Origin: Deltaproteobacteria bacterium
Lineage (GTDB): Bacteria; Desulfobacterota; Desulfobacteria; Desulfobacterales; ETH-SRB1
Length of the DNA: 57,262 bases
Reading direction: 5' to 3'
NCBI GenBank assembly: GCA_030262895.1
Contig: JAJSZW010000007.1
Location: 1-57,262 of the forward strand
Both the position numbers and the translations under genes were made by a program. Numbering within the stretch: the first letter of the stretch is position 1; every line of letters begins with the position of its first letter. The notes beneath the pieces are model-generated. The model worked only from the letters and a program-made list of their open reading frames with translations, did no database searches and was not told where the DNA came from. This document shows, piece by piece, positions 41,543 through 49,147 of this stretch.

Positions 41543-43585
41543 TCAAAAGGTAACATCCAACTTAACAGTAAAGGTTCTCCCTGTGCGGAAATTACCCTCA
41601 TCACCTTTGTCTGAGTCAAAGATGTTGTCTGCCTCAAAGGACAGCTTGGCCTTGTCGGAAAGGTTTTTGTAAATTTTTGCATCTACTACCGTATGCGCAT
41701 CAATCTCGTCGGTGTTATCCGAGTTTGTGTATTGTTTGCCAATATAAGAAACGGTCGCGCTTGTGCCCAAACCGTATTTTTCCAGTTCGTATGAAGGCAA
41801 AATACTAAGAACGTGTTTGGGAGTATAGGTCAGTTCTTTGCCGGTTTCCTTATTTTCCGAATCAGTGTAGGTGTAGGACAAGGAGGCGGAGAATTCTTCA
41901 GCAAAATATGTCCTGCACATGAACTCAATGCCCTGTGTCCAGGCTTCTTCCACATTCCTATATTCTTTAAGCGGCAAGTTTGGGTCGATCTGGACGTTTA
42001 CTGGATAATATTTGCCTGTATCTTCCCTGATAACCATATCGTCCACATCATTACGGAAATACCCCAGGTTGATCATAATGCTCTGGTCAAACAGCCATTG
42101 TTCTACGCTTGCGGAATAACCGACAGCCTTCTCCGGTTTTAAATCCGGATTTGACTTGCAGTAATAACCGCCATGCCTGTATGGAGTATCGTAATAGAGT
42201 TGACGAAGGGTGGGTGATTTGAATGCCTTGCCTGCTGAAGCCCGAAAAGTTGTATCTTTGAAAAGCTTGTACATGAGGCTTAATTTGGGATTTACTTCAC
42301 TCCCGAACGTTGAATGGTCATCATAACGGAGACCTGCGACCAGGGTAAAATCCTCAAACAGAGTAATCTCATCCTGAACATACAAACTGGAGGTATCCAC
42401 ATCTTCTTTAACATTAACCATACTACCATCCGCGTTTTCTATAACGTAATCAATACCCTGTTCTTGAACTTCTCCACCCAGGGTAAGAGCATTCCAGTCG
42501 CCAAAATACCGAGTGTACTGAATTTCAAACTGATCATAACCTACATCACCATATTTATGGCCATACGTTTTATCAATATAGCCGTGGTTGAAATCCCAGG
42601 TGTATGTATATCCCTTGAAAGAAAAGAAATCGTCATCAGTCGGACGAAAATCAATTCCGGCTGAAATGCGGTAGCTGTCCTCCTGTCGATTATCAATCTT
42701 TTCATAGTCACTCAGTTCGCATTTCAGGTAAAGGTCAATGCTCTTGCTGAGTTCTCCATCCAATTTACCCATAAAAGAGTGGCGATCAGCTTTGACCGGT
42801 TCTTTTTCTATATCTTCCGCGCTATCATAGTTGTAATGTAGCAAATAGCCAAAACTGTCAGAGATCTTGTCACCATAAGAAACATAAGTTTTAGAGATGT
42901 TTCGGCTATGGCCATCATCAGAGGGTTTTGTTTCCCCCTCTTCTTTGACTTTGTACCAGCCATACGACACACCCGCGCTTCCTGTTGCCTTTTTCGGTAT
43001 TTTTTTAGTGATAATATTAATAACACCGGCTACGGCATCACTTCCGTATAGTGCAGAGCTGGGGCCTTTGACCACTTCGATTCGTTCGATCATATCCACA
43101 GGAATCTGGTTAAGTCCGCTACCATATTCTCCCATGCCGCCACTTTGACCACATCCCATAGCTCTTTGCCCGTCAATGAGGATCAGGCCATAACCAGCAT
43201 CAAAATCCAACCCTCGCATTTTAGCCCGCCATGTGTATGTTCCAAAGACATCATCATGCACGGATGTATCAATTCCAGGAATATTTTTCAAAATATCCAT
43301 GGCGTTTTGCGCATTTGTTTTCTCAATATCCTCCCTGTTGATCAGCACAGTCTCAACTGGAACATCTTTTAAGGCATGAGGAGTTTTCGTGCCGGTTACC
43401 ACGATATCTTTGAGACGCGTTGTTCCTTTTTTTTCAGCCTCATCATCCCCTGCAAACGCAACCGATGCAGCCAGAGATAGGACTATAACCGCAACAATTG
43501 TTGAAATCCCTTTTCCCATATACTCAAAAATGCCGGCAATCATTGATGATTGTTGATGTTTAGCGCTTGTTGTTTGCTTTATCAT
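41543..43585 (-). CDS. TonB-dependent outer-membrane receptor 4 (BtuB/CirA-type)
   Basis: The 680-residue protein has a long N-terminus; an internal ATG at 43519 (MGKGISTIVAVIVL) would give a standard signal peptide. TonB box TTRLKDIVVTGTKTP, plug VPVETVLINREDIEKTNAQNAMDILKNIPG and IERIEVVKGPSSALYGSDAVAGVINIITKK, hinge AGKAFKSPTLRQLYY, and a C-terminal Phe (TFTVKLDVTF) are all present. A GCGQSGGMGEYGSG insertion in the plug, just after the IDGQ loop, is unusual and could touch substrate. It lies directly downstream of a DUF4198 gene (79 bp). Confidence 0.93.
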   Translation of the reverse strand: MIKQTTSAKHQQSSMIAGIFEYMGKGISTIVAVIVLSLAASVAFAGDDEAEKKGTTRLKDIVVTGTKTPHALKDVPVETVLINREDIEKTNAQNAMDILKNIPGIDTSVHDDVFGTYTWRAKMRGLDFDAGYGLILIDGQRAMGCGQSGGMGEYGSGLNQIPVDMIERIEVVKGPSSALYGSDAVAGVINIITKKIPKKATGSAGVSYGWYKVKEEGETKPSDDGHSRNISKTYVSYGDKISDSFGYLLHYNYDSAEDIEKEPVKADRHSFMGKLDGELSKSIDLYLKCELSDYEKIDNRQEDSYRISAGIDFRPTDDDFFSFKGYTYTWDFNHGYIDKTYGHKYGDVGYDQFEIQYTRYFGDWNALTLGGEVQEQGIDYVIENADGSMVNVKEDVDTSSLYVQDEITLFEDFTLVAGLRYDDHSTFGSEVNPKLSLMYKLFKDTTFRASAGKAFKSPTLRQLYYDTPYRHGGYYCKSNPDLKPEKAVGYSASVEQWLFDQSIMINLGYFRNDVDDMVIREDTGKYYPVNVQIDPNLPLKEYRNVEEAWTQGIEFMCRTYFAEEFSASLSYTYTDSENKETGKELTYTPKHVLSILPSYELEKYGLGTSATVSYIGKQYTNSDNTDEIDAHTVVDAKIYKNLSDKAKLSFEADNIFDSDKGDEGNFRTGRTFTVKLDVTF

Positions 43586-43664
43586 TGTTATCTCTGTTCC
43601 TTTCCTGGTTTAACCACATCTCCCTCTTCCCCAAAACATGGGGAAGAGGGTTGTAGTAAAAGTT

Positions 43665-44456
43665 TTATTTTACCTCAAAGGTCAAAGTGGCAGAATACGA
43701 ATACTGATCGCATTCCTCAGGATCAGGATATGGCACCGTATGACCAGCCTTGATCAACCAGATACCTGATTTGAGCATCTTTATTTTGCCCATGCCCTCT
43801 TTATTCGTTTTTGTGGTATAAGCCCATGCGTTTTCTGTAGAAAATCCGACGTAGGTGGCATAGAGTTCTGTCTTAAGAGGTTCGTTGTTATACAGAACCT
43901 TTACAGGCATGTAGTCTCCTTCCCTCAGGCCGGCCGGATCTTCCAGGGGAACTATCTCAAGCGTATGGCCGACCGGTTTGGTGAGGTTCTTTCCCCCGCC
44001 TTCGTCTACATCAACCACCGCCTTTGCATACATCCCGCAGTAACTGCATTGAATAACATCCTTCAAACCTTTTTTGGATTGGAGGTTGTGCGCATTGGCA
44101 GTCTTGGTATAGAAACTTTGCTTTCTCATAACTACGGCCAGATAGGCACCAGCCTTTTTCAATGGTTTTTCCACGCTGAACTCAATCTCGTCGATGGGCT
44201 TTATCTTCAGTTCATTACCATCCGGGTCGAGCATATATATCTTCTCAAGACCTTTCTGTTTATACATGACATTGCCTACAGGACTGGCAAAGTTATGCCC
44301 CCATCCGATGGTAAACCTTACAGGCGTCTTTATTGGTGGTGTATAATCACCAGCATTGATCCATATAAAATGAGCGCTGACAGGCATAGAGAATACACCC
44401 AGCATCAAAGCAAAACCCAGAATAGATACTCCCAACGTTTTTCCAAAAATCTTCAT
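43665..44456 (-). CDS. DUF4198 (COG5266-type) periplasmic protein, copy 2
   Basis: The 263-residue protein has a signal peptide (LGFALMLGVFSMPVSA) and a mature start HFIWINAGDY. It shows the same two-lobe layout as copy 1: GAYLAVVMRKQSFYTKT, DPAGLREGDYMPVKVLYNNEPLKTELYATYVGFS and YTTKTNKEGMGKIKMLKSGIWLIKAGH. The pair CSYCG at about residue 147 is a possible metal or disulfide site absent from copy 1. It begins a likely transcription unit after a 510-bp leader region. Confidence 0.9.
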   Translation of the reverse strand: MKIFGKTLGVSILGFALMLGVFSMPVSAHFIWINAGDYTPPIKTPVRFTIGWGHNFASPVGNVMYKQKGLEKIYMLDPDGNELKIKPIDEIEFSVEKPLKKAGAYLAVVMRKQSFYTKTANAHNLQSKKGLKDVIQCSYCGMYAKAVVDVDEGGGKNLTKPVGHTLEIVPLEDPAGLREGDYMPVKVLYNNEPLKTELYATYVGFSTENAWAYTTKTNKEGMGKIKMLKSGIWLIKAGHTVPYPDPEECDQYSYSATLTFEVK

Positions 44457-44706
44457 TTTTTTCTCCTTATGATTAGTAAGTTAGACTGCCCGTTTAAGCT
44501 TAAGGAACGGGCACGAAAGACAGTTATAGAATAGCTTCACGTAAAAATTTCTATTTTGACAACTTGTGAAACAAAATAAAGCTGAGTCAAGGTTTGGAAT
44601 GTTGAAGATGTCCCTCGGAGGATGGTTACTCTAAATTTGTTTGACGAAGGAATGCTCCGATGATATAAAAAAATAGAGGTGTCCCTCACCCCGAGGGGGC
44701 TTCACG

Positions 44707-44749
44707 GGGAAGGCAGCTCGCAAACCCTAGCCGGTGCCGCTGTCTTCCC
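44707..44749. other. Very stable hairpin, 11-bp stem
   Basis: GGGAAGGCAGC pairs with GCTGTCTTCCC (one G-U on the plus strand) around a 21-base loop that contains CCTAGCCGG. There is no T run after it on either strand, so it is not a standard terminator. Could be a regulatory RNA element or a repeat. Confidence 0.55.
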
Positions 44750-44814
44750 TTACATTTTGGTCTTCTTATGTACCTCGACTTCCTTTTTTGTCGTTTCCGC
44801 GTTGATAACGCTAT

Positions 44815-44892
44815 TCAGATAGAGGGCTTAACAAGCAGAACGATTGCAGCCCAAAATGAAACACAAAACAATATGCACTTGTTCTTCTTCAT
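44815..44892 (-). pseudogene. Remnant start of a lost secreted or receptor protein
   Basis: TTGGAGGAACCAAATG gives an excellent start, then MKKNKCILFCVSFWAAIVLLVKPSI, which looks like a signal peptide, and a stop after 25 codons. A one-base shift would continue LNSVINAETTKKEVEVHKKTKM, similar to the first residues of TonB receptors, before a second stop. It is best read as the 5' end of a deleted envelope gene; a leader peptide is an alternative. Confidence 0.4.
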
Positions 44893-44967
44893 TTGGTTCC
44901 TCCAAAACTGAACCAAGAAAAGTCTTCATTATCCAAATCCTCCTTTGCTTTATTTATGGATTTGCTA

Positions 44968-45660
44968 TCACATCAGCTCAAAAGCAATCGTAAGCTCCAA
45001 TGGAATCTCACCTTTGAAAAGATGCCGGGGCGGTCTTGGAAACGGGGCCGCGGCATGAATGGCCTTGAGCGCTGCTTTGTCCAGGGACTTTTGTCTGGAA
45101 CTCTTTATAATCTCAACATTCAGGATATCTCCCTGGGGAGTGATCACAAAGCGTACGGTTACGAATCCCTCTATCTGCCTGGCCTTGGCGGTTTCAGGAT
45201 ATTTCTTATGTCTTTCTATTTTGAGCCTAACCATCTCAAGGTAGGTAGCCTCGGGGTCGCCGGAATCTGTTAATTCTCCGGGGTTCCAGTTAGCAACATT
45301 AAGGCCTGGGGTGTCCGGAATATCCGGCATGCCTATTCCTTCTACAAGACTATCTGGCAGGTCTTTTTCAACAGGTTCTACTTTTATCGGCCTGAGAGGA
45401 GGAGAGCAGCGCTTAGTTATCTTGAATCTTTTTACGTCTTCCGGCTTTATCTCCTTTGGCCTGTGACGAGGTCTGGGAATAGATCTTGCGGACGGTTTGG
45501 ATATGCTCTGCATGGTCAGCTCAATATAGCTCAATGCATTTGACCTGTATATCCCAGATACATGCATGAGTATAAAGATATGGATGACGAGAGAAACGCC
45601 CACCAAACCGCGCAAGAGCCGGTTGGGTTTTGTTTTAAACACGGATTTCATAGAGTTCAC
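44968..45660 (-). CDS. tonB: TonB-family energy transducer
   Basis: The protein has an N-terminal membrane anchor (LLRGLVGVSLVIHIFILMHVSGIY), a proline-rich middle (SIPRPRHRPKEIKPED, PPLRPIKVEP) and a C-terminal TonB domain (YPETAKARQIEGFVTVRFVITPQGDILNVEIIKSSRQKSLDKAALKAIHAAAPFPRPP). GTG at 45660 has AAGGAG 11 bases upstream and is preferred; ATG 45651 and the overlapping ORF-track start 45693 are alternatives. It follows exbD by a few bases. The trio should energise the four TonB receptors nearby. Confidence 0.92.
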   Translation of the reverse strand: MNSMKSVFKTKPNRLLRGLVGVSLVIHIFILMHVSGIYRSNALSYIELTMQSISKPSARSIPRPRHRPKEIKPEDVKRFKITKRCSPPLRPIKVEPVEKDLPDSLVEGIGMPDIPDTPGLNVANWNPGELTDSGDPEATYLEMVRLKIERHKKYPETAKARQIEGFVTVRFVITPQGDILNVEIIKSSRQKSLDKAALKAIHAAAPFPRPPRHLFKGEIPLELTIAFELM

Positions 45661-45665
45661 GGATA

Positions 45666-46073
45666 TTAAAACTCCTTCTCCGTCGCCAGACAAAGCCTCG
45701 CTGCTCCCGCTGCCTTGGCCACGTCCATAACCTTCACGGCCTTGTTCAGGATTACTGCCCGGTCTGCTCTGATAACGACAAGCTTGTTCTGGTTTTGCCC
45801 GATCATTTTTTTAATCCCGTTAAAGAGTTCGGCAAGAGAAACTTCCTCGGTTCCGAGAAATGTTCTTCCTTGCTGATCCACAAAGACGGTAATTACTTTC
45901 TCGGTTTGAGGAGCTGCTGCCTTAGCCTGGGGAAGTTTGATCTTGATCCCTTCATCAACCATAAAATTGGTTGTAAGGAGAAAATAAATTAAAAGAAGAA
46001 ACACGATATCAATCAGCGGTGTCAAAGGCATTTGCACTTGGTAGCTCGACTTTTTTTTGCGGTGAACCAACAT
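45666..46073 (-). CDS. exbD: ExbD/TolR biopolymer transport protein
   Basis: The 135-residue protein has one N-terminal transmembrane helix (MPLTPLIDIVFLLLIYFLLTTNF) with the functional Asp in PLIDIVFLL, then a periplasmic domain (KLPQAKAA, VVIRADRAVILNKAVKVMDVAKAAGAARLCLAT). It forms the proton-driven motor with ExbB. Spacing to exbB is 37 bp. Confidence 0.95.
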   Translation of the reverse strand: MLVHRKKKSSYQVQMPLTPLIDIVFLLLIYFLLTTNFMVDEGIKIKLPQAKAAAPQTEKVITVFVDQQGRTFLGTEEVSLAELFNGIKKMIGQNQNKLVVIRADRAVILNKAVKVMDVAKAAGAARLCLATEKEF

Positions 46074-46110
46074 GATAACATTCCTTACTTTATAAATTTC
46101 AGACGGTTAA

Positions 46111-46734
46111 CTATTCGGTTTTGTGCCCTCTCCTTTTTCCCACGGCCTTGATAAAAGTGACGGTCCCGTCCTGGAGTTGGGCCTCATACTCATCTACCCG
46201 GGAAACAAGATAGCTGTGAGCTACCATGGCGGGAAGCGCTACTGACAGGCCCAGGGCTGTTGTCAGCATGGCCTCCCAGATGCCTCCGGCGAGAACAGCG
46301 GCATTTACCTTGCCACCCATTTGTTGAATCACCATGAATGCCTTAATCATGCCGACAACCGTTCCGAGCAGACCGAGCAACGGGGCGATATTCGCGATAG
46401 TAGCAAGCGTCTGGAGATATCGGGAAAGTTCCCTGACCTCTCCCCCTGTTGAGTTAATAATAACCGTCTCTAAAGTCTCGGGCTCTTGATCTACAACCTC
46501 AATAGCATCAGCAAGAACCCTGCCCATAGGCGATTCGTTTCCTCTTACCAGCTCAAGCGCTTTGGCAGATTTACCGTTTCTTACATGCAGGGCTATCTCT
46601 TTTACCAACCCATAACCGCGAATGCGCACCCGTGCAAAACAGATGACCCTTTCCACAAAAATAGCCACGGCCACCACCGAGCAAAGGATAATGGGGTATA
46701 CTAAGATGCCTCCCTTTGCAAAAAAATCAAACAC
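46111..46734 (-). CDS. exbB: ExbB/TolQ proton channel protein
   Basis: The 207-residue protein has three transmembrane helices. The first is VYPIILCSVVAVAIFVERVI; the second and third carry the family block LATIANIAPLLGLLGTVVGMIKAFM and GGIWEAMLTTALGLSVALPAMVAHSYL. It is first in exbB-exbD-tonB order on the minus strand. Confidence 0.95.
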   Translation of the reverse strand: MFDFFAKGGILVYPIILCSVVAVAIFVERVICFARVRIRGYGLVKEIALHVRNGKSAKALELVRGNESPMGRVLADAIEVVDQEPETLETVIINSTGGEVRELSRYLQTLATIANIAPLLGLLGTVVGMIKAFMVIQQMGGKVNAAVLAGGIWEAMLTTALGLSVALPAMVAHSYLVSRVDEYEAQLQDGTVTFIKAVGKRRGHKTE

Positions 46735-46791
46735 GTTATTACCTCCTGTTTTACCTTCTTATCTTCTTCACTTTCTCACCTTCCAATTTTC

Positions 46792-48612
46792 TTACCTTAC
46801 CACCTGCTCCTGCTCACTTTCCCCCCGCTCACTTTCCACTTCCCAAATATCCGCTTCTCCATCAAAATTCAGATCCTTAGCACGCATCACCAGAGCCTCG
46901 GATTCATCGTACTCTTCCCACAAATCCGGTTTTCCGTCGGCATTTGTGTCTTCCTCGACTCTGGTGAGATTACCTTTTTCATAGTAGAACCAGGTGTCTA
47001 TACAATTGTCGTGATTATTGTCTTTTTCCGCCCGGATCGCCTCTTCGGCATCATTGTAGAACCAGGTGATTGTAAAATTGCCGGCGCCTTCTTCGTCCTC
47101 TTCGCTTTTAATAAGTTTTCCTTCAACGTTATAGTGCTCTTTCAGGTCCGGCTTTCCATCACCATCTTCATCAATCTCCTTAACTCTTAAGACACCTTCT
47201 TTATAGCAGTAGCGCCCCTCTGGTTTTCCGTTAAGATCTGCATCCAGTTCCATGACCATGGACCACGGGGATTTGTTAAACCACTGTGTGATTTCAAATC
47301 GGCCGTCATTGTCTTTATCCCTGATGAGCTTCTGCTTTTTTCCATTTTTAAAGAAGATCTTTAAACCGATTGTTCCGTCTCCTTCGTCGTCCTTTTCTAT
47401 TCTAAAAAGCTTGCCGTTTCGATAGTATTCCCAGGTATCAAGCTTTCCGTTCAAATTGGTGTCACTTTCCACCTTCTCCTTTTCTTCCCTGTCATTGAAA
47501 TAGATCGTAACATCGGCCTTTCCATCTTTGTTGCAGTCCTGAGTTTGAACGAAAACCTTTCCCTGTTTGAAAAAAGTCATAGTCTCTTTGAATCCGTCCC
47601 CATCTGCATCATAGATTTCTTTTGCAGGCACACCGTTGCAATATGTTCTGATCCTGTCGATCCGGCCGGTATATTTTGTGTCTTCTTCAGTTTTTTCAAC
47701 AAATCCTTTGGCATCAAAGTAAACAAAGACATCTTCTTTCTCATCAAAGTTTGTGTCCTTTTCCTGATAGTGCGGTTTTCCATTTTTAAACCATGTTATG
47801 ATGTCAAACCGGTCGTCTGCATTGGCGTCTTTTTGCTGTTTAACCGGTTCATTGTTTTCGAATTGTGTTACAATTTCAAATTTGCCATCCTGATCCAGAT
47901 CTTTTTTCTGTTCACACAATATACCTTCGCGATACGTCCGGACCACTTCCATGTTGCCGTCCCGGTCAAGATCATGCAGACTCTTTTTGGGAAGACCCTG
48001 GGTATCAAAAAAGGTCATCCTTTCAATTTGACCATCTCCGTCTTGATCCGTGCGCCTTTCAAGCGGTTTATCATCCCGATACGTCTGCCAGACATTGATC
48101 TTGCCGTCGCCGTTCGTATCCCTGGTACAACGGGAAAGCTTTCCCTGCTCAAAATAATAAATGCTGTCAAACTGACCGTCTGCTGAGGTGTCCTTTTGCA
48201 TCTTCAACGGCCTTTCCTCAGAATCAAACTGAACAATCTGGTTGAGACGGCCAGTGTCTGTTGAAGCCCTTTCATGTCGAATCCTTTTTCCTGCCTCAAA
48301 ATAGTCCCAGATGTCGATTTTTTGGTCATAATTCGTGTCTCTTTCAACCCGCTTGATCTGTTCATCCTCATAGTACTGAAATCGATCCATGATTTCGTCC
48401 GCATTGCTGTCAGACTCCAGCCTGACAAGCTTGCCCCGCTTGTCAAAAAAGGCAATCTGATCAATCTTGCCGTCCTCATCAGTGTCCCGCCTGACAATAT
48501 CTTCCTTTGCCCATATCTGTCCGGGCAGGAACATTATGCAAAAAACAGGAATGATAAGCATGATAAGAAAAAGGATAAAATAGTGTGTAATCAAACGACT
48601 CGTAATTTGCAT
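46792..48612 (-). CDS. Secreted DxDxDG-repeat protein (about 24 repeats)
   Basis: ATG at 48612 (MQITSRLITHYFILF) opens a signal peptide ending PGQIWA; the ORF-track start is too early. The rest, about 570 residues, is a solenoid of roughly 22-24-residue units of the form RDTDxDGKxDxxxYFxxGKLxRxExD (for example DTNLNGKLDTWEYYRNGKLFR). Each unit carries a D/N-x-D/N-x-D/N-G loop like calcium-binding EF-hand or dockerin loops. It lies directly upstream of exbB (57 bp), so it may belong to the TonB motor operon. Role unknown: calcium- or metal-binding surface or periplasmic protein. A short fragment of a paralogue lies at 51173-51237. Confidence 0.8.
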   Translation of the reverse strand: MQITSRLITHYFILFLIMLIIPVFCIMFLPGQIWAKEDIVRRDTDEDGKIDQIAFFDKRGKLVRLESDSNADEIMDRFQYYEDEQIKRVERDTNYDQKIDIWDYFEAGKRIRHERASTDTGRLNQIVQFDSEERPLKMQKDTSADGQFDSIYYFEQGKLSRCTRDTNGDGKINVWQTYRDDKPLERRTDQDGDGQIERMTFFDTQGLPKKSLHDLDRDGNMEVVRTYREGILCEQKKDLDQDGKFEIVTQFENNEPVKQQKDANADDRFDIITWFKNGKPHYQEKDTNFDEKEDVFVYFDAKGFVEKTEEDTKYTGRIDRIRTYCNGVPAKEIYDADGDGFKETMTFFKQGKVFVQTQDCNKDGKADVTIYFNDREEKEKVESDTNLNGKLDTWEYYRNGKLFRIEKDDEGDGTIGLKIFFKNGKKQKLIRDKDNDGRFEITQWFNKSPWSMVMELDADLNGKPEGRYCYKEGVLRVKEIDEDGDGKPDLKEHYNVEGKLIKSEEDEEGAGNFTITWFYNDAEEAIRAEKDNNHDNCIDTWFYYEKGNLTRVEEDTNADGKPDLWEEYDESEALVMRAKDLNFDGEADIWEVESERGESEQEQVVR

Positions 48613-48657
48613 AATTTTGTAGACCTTATTCCTAAAAAAAGAACAAAAAAAAGCCAC

Positions 48658-49147
48658 AAAGACACCAAAAAAGCTTTTTGCTTTTAAGGGCCTTCATGGC
48701 CTTGTTTTATTTGATACTACAGAATCTACCCGAAATATGATCTATAGATTTTCAGATAAATAATTTCACCCTGCCCTCTCCCATGAGGAGAATGGGGAAT
48801 AAACTATATAAAATTATTTACCTAAAAAACTATAGATAGCAGCTATAAATCAGCTCTGGTTTTATTTCAGGTTTTTGTTGATTCTACTTTGTCGTATTTT
48901 TTCCTGGAACGGTCGATCCTTTAGGAATTCTTTCCTATTATTGGGGCCTTCGTGACCTCAGTATTAACTATTACCGCAACCGGATTTAATGACACTTCCA
49001 ACTAAAAAAAAATAATAAGCCTCCCCTCAATAAAGTTTAATGGTTTTTTAGGCATCCTTCATTTGCCGGTTTAAAAAAACAATATTAACGGAAGAATGTG
49101 CAATGATTATCTTTTTTAGATAAGCACAAAAGGGTTTAAAAGTCAAC
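48658..49147. other. Intergenic region with palindromic repeat copy C
   Basis: No gene is visible. It holds the palindromic repeat at 48743-48835 and the word AAAGCCACAAAGACACCAAAAAAGC at about 48650, the inverse of CTTGGTGTCTTTGTGGCT near 10050. GGCCTTCATGGCC (48690) and GGCCTTCGTGACC (48943) are similar word repeats. Confidence 0.5.
48743..48835. repeat. Palindromic repeat family TATAGATTTTCAGATAAATAATTTCAC, copy C
   Basis: TATAGATTTTCAGATAAATAATTTCAC at the left and AAAATTATTTACCTAAAAAACTATAG at the right are imperfect inverted repeats of the family seen at 21716 and 23499. The arms are more diverged than in copy B. Confidence 0.75.

Larger units (their letters stand above)
44457..44967 (-). 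other. Leader/intergenic region with hairpins between tonB and the DUF4198 gene
   Basis: No full gene is present. Contents: a GCCCGTT/AACGGGC hairpin at 44487-44513, a very stable hairpin at 44707-44749, a CCCTC/GAGGG hairpin beside it, and the start of a lost gene at 44815-44892. I looked for the cobalamin riboswitch core and B12 box on both strands and did not find a convincing match. The region may still carry a regulatory RNA for the metal cluster. Confidence 0.5.

Noticed and set aside
44640-44800. Cobalamin riboswitch upstream of the DUF4198/TonB receptor genes
   Set aside because: GGGAAGGC and GCCGGTGCC pieces caught the eye, but the order and orientation of the core and the B12 box do not fit on either strand.
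47545-48186. 213-residue plus-strand ORF rich in Phe and Ile
   Set aside because: Antisense of the DxDxDG repeat gene; the apparent repeats are a consequence of the coding repeats on the other strand.
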